Origin: Jacaranda mimosifolia
Taxonomy: Eukaryota; Streptophyta; Magnoliopsida; Lamiales; Bignoniaceae
Length of the DNA: 64,000 bases
Reading direction: 5' to 3'
Assembly: GCA_018894105.1 (NCBI GenBank)
Contig: CM032120.1
Location: 25,752,710-25,816,709 of the forward strand
Part shown: piece by piece, positions 1 to 11,999 of the stretch
Numbering within the stretch: the first letter of the stretch is position 1
Layout of the letters: every line of letters starts with the position of its first letter
Notes under the pieces: model-generated
Database searches by the model: none
Seen by the model: the letters and a program-made list of their open reading frames with translations, nothing else
Told to the model about the DNA's origin: nothing
Program-made: the position numbers and the translations under genes

Positions 1-394
1 TTTAAACCCTAGAGGAGTCTTGAAAAAGAGAATCTAGGAATTGATTGACAATAGAAGACTTTAAGATTAATTGTTCAAATTGATAAATTAATTAATTTGT
101 GAGTAGGATAGGAATATACTATTGGTATTGTGCTCGGCAAGCCAATAGGATTGGCCTTGTAAAGCTATTTCATTGTAAAACAATTTTGATTGAATGATAT
201 TCTTTATATTGCCACCTTCATCTTATGCTCTTTATTACTTCACTTGCATTCGGATGAAGCCATTAGATCACTCATGACTGCGGGACTTGGTTCGGTGACC
301 ATGGAATGAGTCTCACACAGTCATGATCTTAAATCTTTCAAGTTGTAGGATCTTACGAGACAGGGCATCTAAGATTTGGATAGACTTGCACTAA
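1..394. other. No gene seen; DNA flanking the copia element
   Basis: No coding frame of interest. This stretch is not repeated in front of the 3' LTR near 7998, so it is either host flanking DNA or the tail of another, truncated element. I see nothing else in it. Confidence 0.5.
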
Positions 395-414
395 TGATGC
401 ATAAATCCAAAAGT

Positions 415-2331
415 TGGATATTGCTCCATTCCATGAGCAACCATATAAGATATGGATGCATGTTAGTAGGTACTTGTTAGGGAACAAGGCACTGAAGACC
501 CACCGGAGAATCCATTAGATAGCCATAGTGGCTAGTTGTTCAGCTTACGCTAGTGTATATTATTAGTCCTCTGACCTGAGAATCTATGGTAACCTTGTGT
601 CTAGTCCTCATGCTTTGACTCTTCCCAGACCACTTAGCAGGTCTTTCTGGTTGAAGTTGGGTATGAGCTACTTGGCATGGAGATTTGTGAGATCCAAGAT
701 GGAATCCGACTCATTGCTTTTGTGAAGGGCGAGTGCATCTCCTATGTGTTCTATAATGATCGATTCTAAGAAATCCTTGCGCAAGGTGGTGTGACAATTT
801 GGAAAATGAGTTTTTCAAAGATGAGGTCACACAAGAAATCAAATATTGAGAATAGAAGCATAGCATCAAGGCTATTAGGGAGCCGACAAATATCTTGTCC
901 TAGGTCTCTTTCAGGAGATAGGAGACCGAAGGACCATATTTGCATGGTAAGCATAGAGCTATAATGGTTCTCCAAAAAAAAAAATTCATTTCAGCCAATT
1001 AGTTGGGCTCTATGAGCTTGAGGTTGGACATCGACCATGGAGATTAGGTATTCTTCAATTAATAAGATTAATTGAATTGAATCGATTAGTTTAAAAGTGT
1101 TTTAAACTAAAATGAATATTTGATATTCAAAAGTCACAATGAGTTGTGAGCCCATGTCCAATGAATGGTAGAACCTATTAGGTCACACACAAAATCCAAA
1201 TAGCTTCCTATTTGATGCAGAAAAGATTTTCTAAGTGTTAGAAAATTATCTCCGAGTGGACCGATTTTGAGGTACCGATATTGAAGGTCAATTTTGGCTT
1301 GATTAATTTGAGGAGTTAAATTAGGCCAATAATTAAGGAGTTAATTATTTAGTGCCAATATGACCATCAATTGGTCAAGTTAACTGAAAGAGTTAAGTTA
1401 ACAAAATTCAAGCTTAAGAGTTGAGCTTATTTGACTTAAGAGTTAAGTTAAAGGTTAATTAATTAAATTAAAATATTTTATTTAATTAATGGGAAGAACA
1501 CATTTTGAAGGGAAAATCCAAATGAAATGTTCATTTGAATTAGCATTTTAATTGCTTGAAATTAGATTTCAAATGTAATTAAAATGCAAGTGAAATTTAA
1601 ATTAGATTTGAATTTGCATTTGCCACCTTGGCAAAATGCAGGTTGGCCACCCACTCTCCTCACGGGAGGTGTGATGCCACCTTGGCATCACACTTTCCAG
1701 CCTCTATATATAGATATAGAGAGAGAGGGCTGGTAGATATGTCAAAAGGTGTGAAGAATTAGATTCTCCACCAATTCCCTCCAAAATCCTTGAAAGCATT
1801 GCATTCATGTGTTGAAAGCTTTGCTCATCTTCTTCTTCTTCCTACCTAAAATCGGCATCCTCCATTGCATATCTCTGGCCTTATTCCAGCTTATAGGCTA
1901 GATATTTTGGAAGATTTATTTGGTGTGTGGATCATATCAATAGAGGCAAACTACTTTGTTTGCTACGGTTTTGGAGATCCACTGCATAGAGTCCTACTTG
2001 GAGATTTTCTATAGGGAGATCCAGAAGGATTTTCGGTCTGATTTTTTTCCTTAGAGTTTCTTAAGGTGTTGATAAGCTACAGTAATTTTTTTGTTATTTT
2101 TGGAGGTGATTTTATGGAGGCAAAAACCTCTTCTCTCCAGCTGCGCAATTCCTGACAGTTTCTGGAAAGGTGAAGAGTTCACCTCATTCTCCTTGGATTT
2201 TGCTATTTCAAGGTAAAAATCTATCCTAATCTGAATCTCAAGCATGATTTGATCTTAGTTATCATGTAAGCACTAGTTCATTAAGCTTTTGAAGTTTTTA
2301 TAATTGGATTCGAGTGCCTTACAAGCTTTCA
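415..2331 (+). repeat. 5' LTR of the copia element
   Basis: Direct repeat of 7998-9993, starting TGGATATTGC and ending GCTTTCA, immediately followed by the primer-binding site. A TATATATAGATATAGAG stretch near 1704-1722 is the likely core promoter and is conserved in the 3' copy near 9416-9432. The start could lie up to 20 bases further left. Confidence 0.85.
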
Positions 2332-2333
2332 AG

Positions 2334-2346
2334 TGGTATCGGAGCC
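2334..2346 (+). promoter_or_regulatory. Primer-binding site, initiator tRNA-Met type
   Basis: TGGTATCGGAGCC follows the 5' LTR end after two bases. It differs at one base from the usual plant copia site TGGTATCAGAGC, which is complementary to the 3' end of initiator tRNA-Met. Confidence 0.85.
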
Positions 2347-4270
2347 TAGATCATGCTTAGATTTGGATTTTCTTTGGATGATTGATTCATATGATGGATT
2401 AATCTAGATCACCAAATTCTCGATTCATATGATGGATTGGAGTGTTTGGATGATGTTGTGTGTGGCTCCTTGATTGATGAATTGAAAGCATGCTAATATG
2501 TGTTTTAAGTGTTAATTTATATGATTAGTATGTTTTAATTCATATCTATTTATGCTAAATGTTGATTTGGAATTTATTGATGTTATGTGTTGATATAGCA
2601 TTTTAAGTCTGATCTTAATGTGTTTTGGTCATTTTTGGATCCAATGTGATTGGAGTTTTGTTGGAGATTTTTGAAGAATGCAATTCTTACTTAAACTTGA
2701 TTTTTGAAGTTTGATTGAGCACTTAAATTTCCAGTTTTAAAATGTGTTTTAGATCCAAAAATTGGTCCATAATGTGTGATTTAATGTTTAGAAAGAGTTC
2801 TAGAATTTTTGGTGCACAAAAGTTGAGCTAAAAATTGGTTTGACTAGCTTTTACCCCAAAACAGGGGCTGCCGGCCAGCCTTGGTGCAAGCTGGGAGGGC
2901 AGTGACCAAGAGCCACGCGCCTGGCACAGCCAGCAGCACCCGAACATGGGTTGGATAGGTTTTGAGCTTGATTTTTGGCTCCTTTAGTGGCTAAAAATGA
3001 TGTTAAATCATATGTTATGAATGCACAAGTCTTGTGCAAGTTCTCAATTTTATGTTTGACATTTTTTAAGCTCCTTAAATCTTGTTAAAGTTTATCTCCA
3101 AACATTGCATAAGTGTTATGCATGACCAATTATTTGTTAATTTGATTAGCATTTAATTGATGAATTAATTGTTAATCCTAGATTTGTTTATTATTCATTT
3201 AATTGTTGAATGGATGATGAATGAATAGGGATGATCATGAGCCTTTAATATTGATTTTATTTATTTCAAGTTGTTGAAATGGGTTGTATTAAATTGGGGC
3301 TTACATGCCTCTTCATTTCTACCTTGTAAATGTTATGAGAGTAGAATCACTAGGAGTGAGGATTTCTTTCTCATGTAAAAGTTACATGGAGCAAAGGAGA
3401 CCTTGGAGGCATGGAGACTTTTGAAGACACATGGATGTATGGGATACACTCATGTATAGCTAGATTTAATCAACCAACCTAAAATAAACTAGGTAGTGCA
3501 CCTATGGCTCTAAGTGCACCACTTGATTAGGCTCATTGTCATCCCACCCTAGGAGCATGCTAGGTGCATTTACTTATTTATGCTTTCCATATCCTATTAA
3601 TGTATGAGATGCATGGTTAGGATATAGAAAACCTAAATAAGAAGATAAAATGATGAGATCTTTGCAAGCAAAAACCTCCATTTAGAATGTCTAAGTGCTT
3701 TTCAAATATTAAGTCAAAATGGATATAAATTAGAAGAGTTTTAATTAATCCAAGCCTTCTACCAATAGTGTATGCCATGACGATGCTACCAATTTTGTGT
3801 GATGGCACTCGGTTACAGGGGTCACACTTAGGAGGAAAGCTGTGAGCATAGACTTAGCATTAGATGCACTTTGACTTGGGAGCGCCCACATATTGGCACT
3901 CAGTGTGGTGCCCGTCTTGAGTCAAAGATTGGTTGATAGGTTCAACTTAATACTTAGCACCATAGATGGTATACGGTTACGTAGGTCTATGTGAAAAGTG
4001 AGGCAAAATATATCAAAAGTTGCATGAGATGCAATTAGCAAAAGTTGCTTACCTATCGATTGCTTGTGGATGACACTCGGTTATGGGGGTCCACTTGCAA
4101 GTCCTTGGGATCTTGATTCTCACTAGAAAATATGATTTCCCGAATTTTTATAGGGGGTGAAGAATTTGATAAAATAATGGGAGAAAAAATGCTTGAAAGG
4201 CCATAAATATGTTTTTAATATCAAATTCAATCACATGCTTATTCTCTTTTTCACCTTTGATGATTTGTAA
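2347..4270 (+). other. Long untranslated leader of the copia element
   Basis: About 1.9 kb between the primer-binding site and the first recognisable gag codons, with no convincing frame. It contains a GC-rich island at about 2866-2950 in otherwise AT-rich DNA, and a short phrase (cactcggttayrggggtc) seen near 3806 and 4075 with a degenerate form near 3965. The length may reflect insertions. Confidence 0.55.
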
Positions 4271-4274
4271 AATC

Positions 4275-5030
4275 TCAAGAATGGTTTAAATGTTCCACTC
4301 AATGTTATCTTGGATACCAATAAACCAACCGGGCCAAACTTCCACAATTGACTTACCCTCATAATCGTTCTAAATTCCTAGAAGCAGATATATGTCCTAT
4401 ATCAAGGTGATCCTAATCCCATGGGGATTAATGTAGATCAAGGGACACGTGAAAAGTTCATGAATTGGGTTTAGGATCGTCCTATCACATAGTCTCATGA
4501 TGGCATCTACAAACTTTAAAAGGCTTAAAGACACATGAATAGTACCTTGGTTAAAGTTCACAAGAGTTGTAAAGCAAACAAGGTATGAGAAGTTCATGTT
4601 GTCAGAGGAGATTTTTCAAGCTAGTATGGATGCGAAGTCATGTGTAATCGACCACGGTCTAAAGATGATTAGGCTTGGATAAGCTTTTTCTACTTGGATG
4701 TAGTGATGGACAATAATCTCCATTAGGATTTGATCCTTACATCCTTGCCGAGTTTTATTGATCAAAATGTTTGATCTAGAAGGAGACTACCATGACAAGG
4801 GCAAACTTTTGACACTTATTTCCTCCTCCAAGTCTATGGACCCTAGGGGTGCTAGAAAGGGAGGTAAAAGGATGAAAAGTTCTTCCTCCAAGGGAAAACA
4901 ACTATTAAAGGCATTCAAAGGAATCAAGAAGATTATAGATGATATAGTCAATATTATTTGTTTTTACTTTGGCTAAATAGGCTATTGGAAGTAGTTTTGC
5001 AAGGAATACCTTGCAACCCTTTGGAAGGGT
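4275..5030 (+). pseudogene. Copia gag remnant
   Basis: Gag-like phrases can be read across frames. TNKPTGPNF near 4318-4344 matches the usual start of copia gag. An open piece at 4758-4973 is Lys/Ser-rich and ends CFYFG. After a stop come IGYWK and FCKEYLATL, a decayed CCHC zinc knuckle in which a Cys and the His have been replaced. Gag coats the element RNA in the cytoplasmic particle. Multiple stops and frame changes make it non-functional. Confidence 0.7.
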
Positions 5031-5469
5031 GTGTACTTTATTGAAATACATTTAAAGATAAATTCTTACTCATGGATATGTGATATCGCATGAGGTTTTT
5101 ATCTTTGTAAGTTGTTACAAAGAATAAGAAAGAAGAATAAAACATAGTGATGTGGATTTGATCCACCGTCTTGGCTAAGGAGCAAGAGTTGTGACCAAAG
5201 CCGAAGGCGTATAATAAGTTGGACTTAGGGAACTCCATAATTGTATCAAACCCTTGCTATTATGTGCCATATATTGTTGAGAACATTATTTCAATCCCCG
5301 TTTTAGATAGTGAAGGATTTGATCCTTCTATATCAAATGAAAGATTGAAGGCATTAAAGAATGGGTTCTTTCATTGCTTGTGGTACACTTAACAAAGGAT
5401 TATACATGTTAGATTCTCAATCATCACTAATGCACTTTCAAGAAAGTAAGAAAATTAGATATCCAAGAA

Positions 5470-6345
5470 AATGCCATGTAATAACATGCAAAATTTGGAC
5501 ATATTTCTAGAAAATAAGATGAGCAAGTTAGAAGCTCTCAAAGAACTAAATGTTAGTGGCATGGAGAAACTTCCTACTTGTAAATCTTGTTTAAAGGAAA
5601 AATGACCAAGGTTCCTTTTGTAGGACAAACAGAGCGCTCTACCAAGTCTCTTGGATTTGATCCATTCGTACGTTTGTGGACCACTAAGAGTTAGCGGGAG
5701 AGGAGGATATTCCTACTTCATTATCTTCACCGATGACTATAGTCAGTTTGGACACGTGTTTCTTATGAAGAGCAAGTCTGAAGCCTTTGAAAAGTTCAAA
5801 TAGTATAGGACTGAAGTGGAAAAGCAATTGAGGCTAAGTATTAAAGCTCTTTGATCGAATTGAGGGGAAGAATAATTGAGCACCGAATTCTTGGATTATC
5901 TGAAGGAGAATGGGATTCTCTCTCAATGGACTCCACCCGGCACACTCTAAAATAATGGAATAGCTGAGAGGACAAGTTGCACCTTGTTGGACATAGTTTG
6001 TTCCATTATGAGCTTCTTCGATGTGCCTATATCCTTTAGGGGATGCACCTAAAAGACGACAATGAAGTTACTAAGTGTAGTACCTTCAAAGTCGATGCCA
6101 AAATATCACATGAGATGTGGTATAGCAAAGAACCCTCTCACTATTTCCTTAAGGTTTGGGGTTCTCCCGCCTATGTGAGATGGACAGTAAGAGATAAGTT
6201 GGATTGTAGATCTACCTTGTGCAAGTTTGTGGGATGCCCTAGAGAGTTTATGAGTTACTATTTCTGTGATCCCTCGGAACAAAGGATGTTTGTTCCGAGG
6301 AACACAACTTTTTTGGAAAAGGAATTTCTATAAGATAGAAAAAGG
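5470..6345 (+). pseudogene. Copia pre-integrase and integrase remnant
   Basis: The pre-integrase part is readable at about 5485-5600 (FGHISRK, then KSCLKGKMTKVPF). Integrase core phrases follow: GGYSYFIIFTDDYSQFG near 5704-5750 with the first catalytic Asp, then FLMKSKSEAFEKFK. The expected second catalytic segment is ruined by stops. GIAERTS near 5960 retains the Glu region. The longest open piece, 6043-6330, ends with the typical C-terminal phrases VWGSPAYVR, LCKFVGCP and TTFLEKEFL. Integrase inserts the element cDNA into host DNA. Frame changes and stops show it is dead. Confidence 0.85.
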
Positions 6346-6479
6346 CGTTGTTGTTGAACTTAGTGAAGTTCAAGATGATCATTAAATTCCACAAGCGGTA
6401 GAAACAAATAAATATCAAAGAGCCTCACACACAACCTCTGAAAAGGTCGGACCGAATCAAGAAGCAACCCGAAAAGTTT

Positions 6480-7182
6480 GGATTCCTTCATGAGATCCGA
6501 AGACCTATGAGGAAGCTATATTAGATATAGATTTGGGACGTTGGCTTAAAGCCGTGAGATCCAAACTGGACTCTATGTACTCAAACAAAATATGGACTTT
6601 GGTAAATCCACCAAAGAGAATAGTTCATGTTGGTTGCAAGTGGATTTATAAGCGAAAGCTTGGAGTAGATAGAAAAGTGGTGACTTTTAAGGCGCGACTA
6701 GTGGCAAAGGGTTACACTCAAAGACCTGGTATCGATTCCAGGAAACCTTTTAGCTAATCGCAATGCCTAAGTTCATTCGGATTCTACTTTCCATAGCCAC
6801 ATATTATGACTATGAGATATGGTAAATGGATGTAAAAACTGCTTTCCTTAATGGAAACATTGAAGAAAAAATCTATATTAAGCAACCATAAGGTTTTACA
6901 CCCAAGGGAAGTGAGCAAAAGGTTCGCAAACTCCAGAGATCCATTTATAGACTCAAACAAGCGTCCCGAAGTTGGAGCATACGTTTTGACAAAATGTTCA
7001 AATCGTTTGGCTTTATCAAAAATTTGTATGAACCATGTGTGTATAAGAAGGCCAGTAGGAGTAGGGTACATTTTATTGTGCTTTATTTCGATGACATTCT
7101 TCTCATTATGAATGAGGTAAGAATGTTAAAGTGTACTAAAGCGTGGCTATCTACACAATTCTCTATGAAGGATATGGGATAA
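6480..7182 (+). pseudogene. Copia reverse transcriptase remnant
   Basis: Open pieces at 6533-6757 and about 6780-7180 join conceptually into a copia reverse transcriptase. The first has WTLVNPPKRIVHVGCKWIYK and FKARLVAKGYTQ. The second carries WQMDVKTAFLNG near 6823 and the catalytic box as YFDDILL at 7084-7104 (usual YVDDILL), so both active-site Asp codons survive. Several stops and at least one frame change separate the pieces. Confidence 0.9.
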
Positions 7183-7189
7183 GCATCCT

Positions 7190-7970
7190 ATGTATTGGGA
7201 ATACGTATCTATAGAGATAGATCTAGGTGGATGCTAAGGCTATCTCAAACCCCGTACATTGATAAGATACTAAAGGGGTTTAGTATGGAAGAATCCAAGA
7301 GGGGATTCATTCCTATGGGACATGGCATTCGTCTCTCCAAGTCTATGGCCCCTAAGATGGAGATAAGAGACAAAGGATGTCCCACATACCTTATGCCTTT
7401 GCTATTGGTAGCATAATGTATGTAGTTCAATGTATAAGATCGGATATGGCACACTCGCTAAGTATTACGAGTAGGTTCCAATCTAATCCCAGTGACAGTT
7501 ACTGAATGGCCATTAAAGCAATCCTTAAGTACTTAAGAAGGACTAAGGATTTGGTTTTGGTATACGGCAATGGAGAATTGAAACTCGAGAGGTTTTCGGA
7601 TTCAAGTTTCTAATCTTATGTAGATGACTTAAAATCCACTTTTAGATTTATATTTTGCATTAATGGTGGCATGGTGAGTTGAAAGAGTTCCAACAAAACA
7701 CCACGTTTGAGACCACTACTGAGGCGAAATAATTTGTGGTTTTGGAAACTGCAAAAAAAGGTGTTTGGATAAAAGCTACATCCAAAAGTTGGATGTAATA
7801 CCTAGTGTGCATGAGCCCACAATTATCTTTGGATGAGAATTTTGGACTTAAGCCAAGATCTCACTAAAGATCCTAACACGATAAATACGTTATCATTTGA
7901 TATATGATATCATTGAATAGAAGCGATAACTGAGTGGACAAAGTTGCCTTAGAAGAAAATTTAGCAGAAC
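7190..7970 (+). pseudogene. Copia connection and RNase H remnant
   Basis: An open piece at 7195-7413 reads IYRDRSRWMLRLSQTPYIDKIL, the typical phrase after the reverse transcriptase palm. RNase H phrases such as LKYLRRTKDLVLVYG and FSDSSF follow at about 7525-7610 with stops. The last recognisable codons (EWTKLP, KKI near 7930-7960) correspond to the end of copia pol. RNase H degrades the RNA strand of the hybrid; this copy is inactive. Confidence 0.75.
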
Positions 7971-7997
7971 CACTAACGATACACTAAGTCCAAAAGT

Positions 7998-9993
7998 TGG
8001 ATATTGCTCCATTCCATGAGCAACCATATGAGATATGGGTGCATATTAGTAGGTGCTTGTTAGGGAACAAGGCATTGAAGACCCACAGGAGAATCCACTA
8101 GATAACCGTAGTGGCAATTCGGTAGTGGCAAGTTCTCCAACTCACGCTAGTGCATATTATTAGTCCTCTAACCGGAGAATCTATGGTGACCTTGTGTCCG
8201 GTCCTCATGCTTTGACTCTTCCTTGACCACTTAGCGAGGCTCATATTATTAGTCCTCTGACCGGAGAATCCATGGTGACCTTGTGTCTGGTCCTCATGCT
8301 TTGACTCTTCCTTGACTACTTAGCGAGTCTTTTGGGTTGAGGTTGGGTATGAGCTACTTGGCATAGAGGTTTGTGAGATCCAAGATGGAATCCAACTCCT
8401 CGCTTTTGTGAAAGGCAAGTGTATCTCCTATGTATTCTATAATGATCGATTTCAAGAAATCCTTGCGCAAGGTGGTGTGACAATTTGGACAAGGAGTTTT
8501 CCAAAGATGAGGTCACACAAGGGAATCGAACATTGAGAATAGAAGCATAGCATCAAGGCTATTAGGGAGCCAACAAATATCTTGCCCTAGGCCTCTTTCG
8601 GGAGATAGAAAATTGAAGGACCGTATTTGCATAGTAAGCGTAGAGCTATAATGGTTCTCCAAAAAAAAATTCATTTCGGCCAACTAGTTGGACTCCATGG
8701 GCTTAAGGTTGGACATTGACCATGGAAATTGGGTACTCTTCAATTAATGAGATTAATTAAATCGAGTCAATTAATTTAAAAGTATTTTAAACTAAAATGA
8801 ATATTTGATATTCAAAAGTCACAAGGAATTGTGAGCCCATGTCCAATGAATGGTAGAACCTATTGGGTCACACACAAAAGCCAAATAGCTTCCTATTTGA
8901 TGGAGAAAAGATTTTCTAAGTGTTAGAAAATTATCTCCAAGTGGACCGATTTTGAGGTACCAATTTTGAAGGTCAATTTTGGCTTGATTAATTTAAGTGT
9001 TAAATTAATCAATTAATTTAAGGAGTTAAATTAGACCAATAATTAAGAAGTTAATTATTTGATGCTAATATGACCATCAATTGGTCAAGTTAACTTAAGG
9101 AGTTAAGTTAACAAAATTCAAGCTTAAGAGTTGAGCGTATTTGACTTAAGAGTTAAGTCAAAGGTTAATTAATTAAATTAAACACTTTAATTTAATCAAT
9201 GGGAAGAACACATTTTTGAGAAAAAATTCAAAAGAAATGTTCATTTGAATTAGCATCTTAATTAACTTAAAATTATATTTCAAATATAATTAAAATGCAA
9301 GTGAAATTCAAATTAGATTTGAATTTGCATTTGCCATCTTGGCAAAATGCAAGTTGGCCTCCCACTTTCCTCATGGGAGGTGTGATGCCAAGGTGGAATT
9401 ACACTTTCCATCCTCTATATATAGATATAGAGAGAGGGCTGGTAATTATGTCAAAAGGTGTGAAGAATTAGATTATCCACCAATTCCCTCCAAAATCCTT
9501 GAAAGCATTTCATTCATGTATTGAAAGCTTTGCTCATCTTCTTCTTCTTCTTATAAAAAGTAGAGATTTTAGAAGATTTATTTGGTGTGTGGATCATATC
9601 AATAGAGGCAAACTACTTTGTTTGCTATGGTTTTGGAGATCCACTGCATAGAGTCCGAATTGGAGATTTTCTCTAGGGAGATACAGAAGGCTTTTCGGTC
9701 TGAATTTTTAATTGAGAGTTACTCAAGGTGTTGATCAGCTCCAATAATTTTTTCGTGATTTTTGGAGGTGATTTGATGGAGGAAAAAATCGATCCTCTCC
9801 AGCTGCACAATTCCTACCAGTTTCTAGAAAGATGAAGAGTTCACCTCATTCTCCTTGGATTTTGCCATTTCAAGGTAACACTCTATCCTAATTTGAATCT
9901 CAAGCATGATTTGATCCTAGTTAGCAGGTAAGTACTAGCTCATTAAGCTTTTGAAGTTTTTATAATTGGATTCTAGTGCCTTACAAGCTTTCA
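7998..9993 (+). repeat. 3' LTR of the copia element
   Basis: Direct repeat of 415-2331 with scattered substitutions and indels. It is longer than the 5' copy mainly because of an 89-bp tandem duplication near its start. Confidence 0.85.
8153..8330 (+). repeat. 89-bp tandem duplication unique to the 3' LTR
   Basis: The unit beginning catattattagtcctct at 8153 is repeated from 8242. The 5' LTR has one copy (near 565), so the duplication arose after insertion. Confidence 0.85.
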
Positions 9994-10719
9994 TATACCT
10001 GCTTGCCCTAGGGAGTTAGTTGAGTGGTACAATGTCACGCCCCAAAATCTAACCATGCATACTAGTCTCGAAGTGTGAAACTCAATCCCAAATAAAAATA
10101 TATCACTTATCTAAAATCATCATCTTAAATAGAAAAAAACTCCAACATTCATAATAATTCAAATAATTCTAGCAACATAGAAACTCAAAATGCCCAATAT
10201 TCTTTCCTCAACTGTAAAATCATTAAAGGAGAAGAACAAATTTGCCAACACAGAAATAAAGCTAAGCCTACTGCAAAGTCTTCATTCCAAAGAAAACCTT
10301 TAATTCTGGTTCTCGTCAGAAGCTGGTTCAGCATCCTCACTAGAGCTAGGATCTAGGTTTGCCATAAGGAATTTAAAGAAGAAAACGAGTGTGAGTACAA
10401 GACTCAGTGAGTGCCAAGTGTGTGCACTGTGAGTTCATGATCTAAAATCAATTCTACAATGAAAGATATTCGAGAAATATAAGTGGAATTCATAAAATAG
10501 TCTAGCAGACAGGAATCTCTCCTGCCTTATTACTCTGAGAACACATTTCAAACAATCAAGGGACAAGTATGATCAAGCAAACCCGAATAGCATATACATT
10601 CTAACAAATCTAGATAAGACATGCATATCAGAATCACCTTATACCAATCAAACAAGTACTTTTACCAAAGCGTGACAACTTGGTACATGGTTGTGCCCAT
10701 ACGGACCATATAATGCATG

Positions 10720-11005
10720 ATGATGCCTAAGGGGAAATCCCTAACGTACTGTTGATGCCCAGGGGGGAATTCTTAGCATATCCCATGCACTGCGATGCCA
10801 AGGGGAAACTCCCTAGCACAACACCACTACCTAGGGGAAAATCCCTTAGCGTACTGTTAATACCCAGGGAGAAATCCCTAGCACATCAGATATCCAAACA
10901 TTTTTCCCTATCAGGCCCTTGGCCAATCAATTCTCCGTACAATTAAAAAGTACCAATAACAATTACGCAGCCCAGGGGGAAATCCCTAATGCACCGTTGA
11001 TACCA
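10720..11005. repeat. Short degenerate tandem repeats inside the solo LTR
   Basis: At least six copies of a phrase like cccaggggGAAATCCCTAgc, near 10724, 10757, 10796, 10830, 10862 and 10971. The first five are 30-41 bases apart. Each contains a small palindrome (AGGGGaaatCCCT). Confidence 0.85.
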
Positions 11006-11999
11006 AGTAAAACAAGTATGACGACAAGGCAATAGGTAACGATACCGATCGATACGGATAACAAGATAATAACAAGTACTGATCAATAACAAGTACACTA
11101 ACAGATAATAATTGGAAGTTCTGGGTACCAGAACGAACAAGTACGATCTCATAGCAGAGTGTAACAAAACATAACCCCCACAAGGATATACATGTCAAAT
11201 AACAATTAACAAGCGAGCTCTCAAGCAAGTACGATTCGAATAACAAGACAAGTATGCAAGCAAGTACGATTTCAACAATCAAGAGCAAAACATGTTGAAC
11301 CCTCGCAAGGGTCACTCCACAAGAACGAATAGGTATAAGCAATGCCAGGTTGGTAGACCCTCACACACCAAGACCAGGTTGGATCCAACTAATAGTAACA
11401 GTAGCAATAGCAGTAACAGTAACAGTAATCAGTTGATCATTGAATTTTAATTGCTAGTCTAGAAGCATTAAAAAAATCACAAAAGCATAGGTTTTCTTTT
11501 ATCCAAAAATAAAACAAGAAAATATTTCTTTTTGTGCATAGTGAAATACATATATAGTATAGTGTATATTGAATATAAGTTTCATAGCATACGATACTAT
11601 ACATATATCCTTCTGGTTTTGAAAAATAATATCATATAATAGTTATAAGTTAGGCACTCACCTTCAAGATCGATCTTAGAAGTCAATCCTATCTCAGTGT
11701 TAATCAACTAAATTGTTGAATCACCTAATTCATTTAATAAACAAAGCAATCACCAATTTAACTAACTAACAAGACAAATTTTACTTGGGACTAGCCTAGT
11801 ACATACATACTCACAAAACTTATCAAGAATTTACCCTTTCATACGTACTTTGTTGATTCGCTCATAACACTCTTTCTAGATATCCGATTGACTCGATTCT
11901 TATTGCATTACAAAGATAAGAAAGAGTACTAAAACTATTATGTTGATGATACAGTCTCAATTGGCTAATATGAGAGAGGAAAATTGAGTTCAATAGGCA

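Larger units (their letters stand above)
415..9993 (+). mobile_element. Ty1/copia LTR retrotransposon, full length but decayed
   Basis: Two long direct repeats (415-2331 and 7998-9993) flank an internal region whose order is primer-binding site, gag, pre-integrase, integrase, reverse transcriptase, RNase H. Integrase before reverse transcriptase is the diagnostic copia order. All coding parts need many frame changes and contain stops, so the copy is dead. The outer left edge is uncertain: similarity between the two LTR copies continues weakly back to about 388 and 7969, and I found no matching 5-bp target duplication. Readable motifs include FTDDYS (integrase), WQMDVKTAFLNG and YFDDILL (reverse transcriptase). 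The lineage within copia was not resolved. Confidence 0.9.

Noticed and set aside
10986..11342. 118-codon minus-strand frame
   Set aside because: Lies in the solo LTR next to the tandem repeats, is low in complexity and has no recognisable motif.
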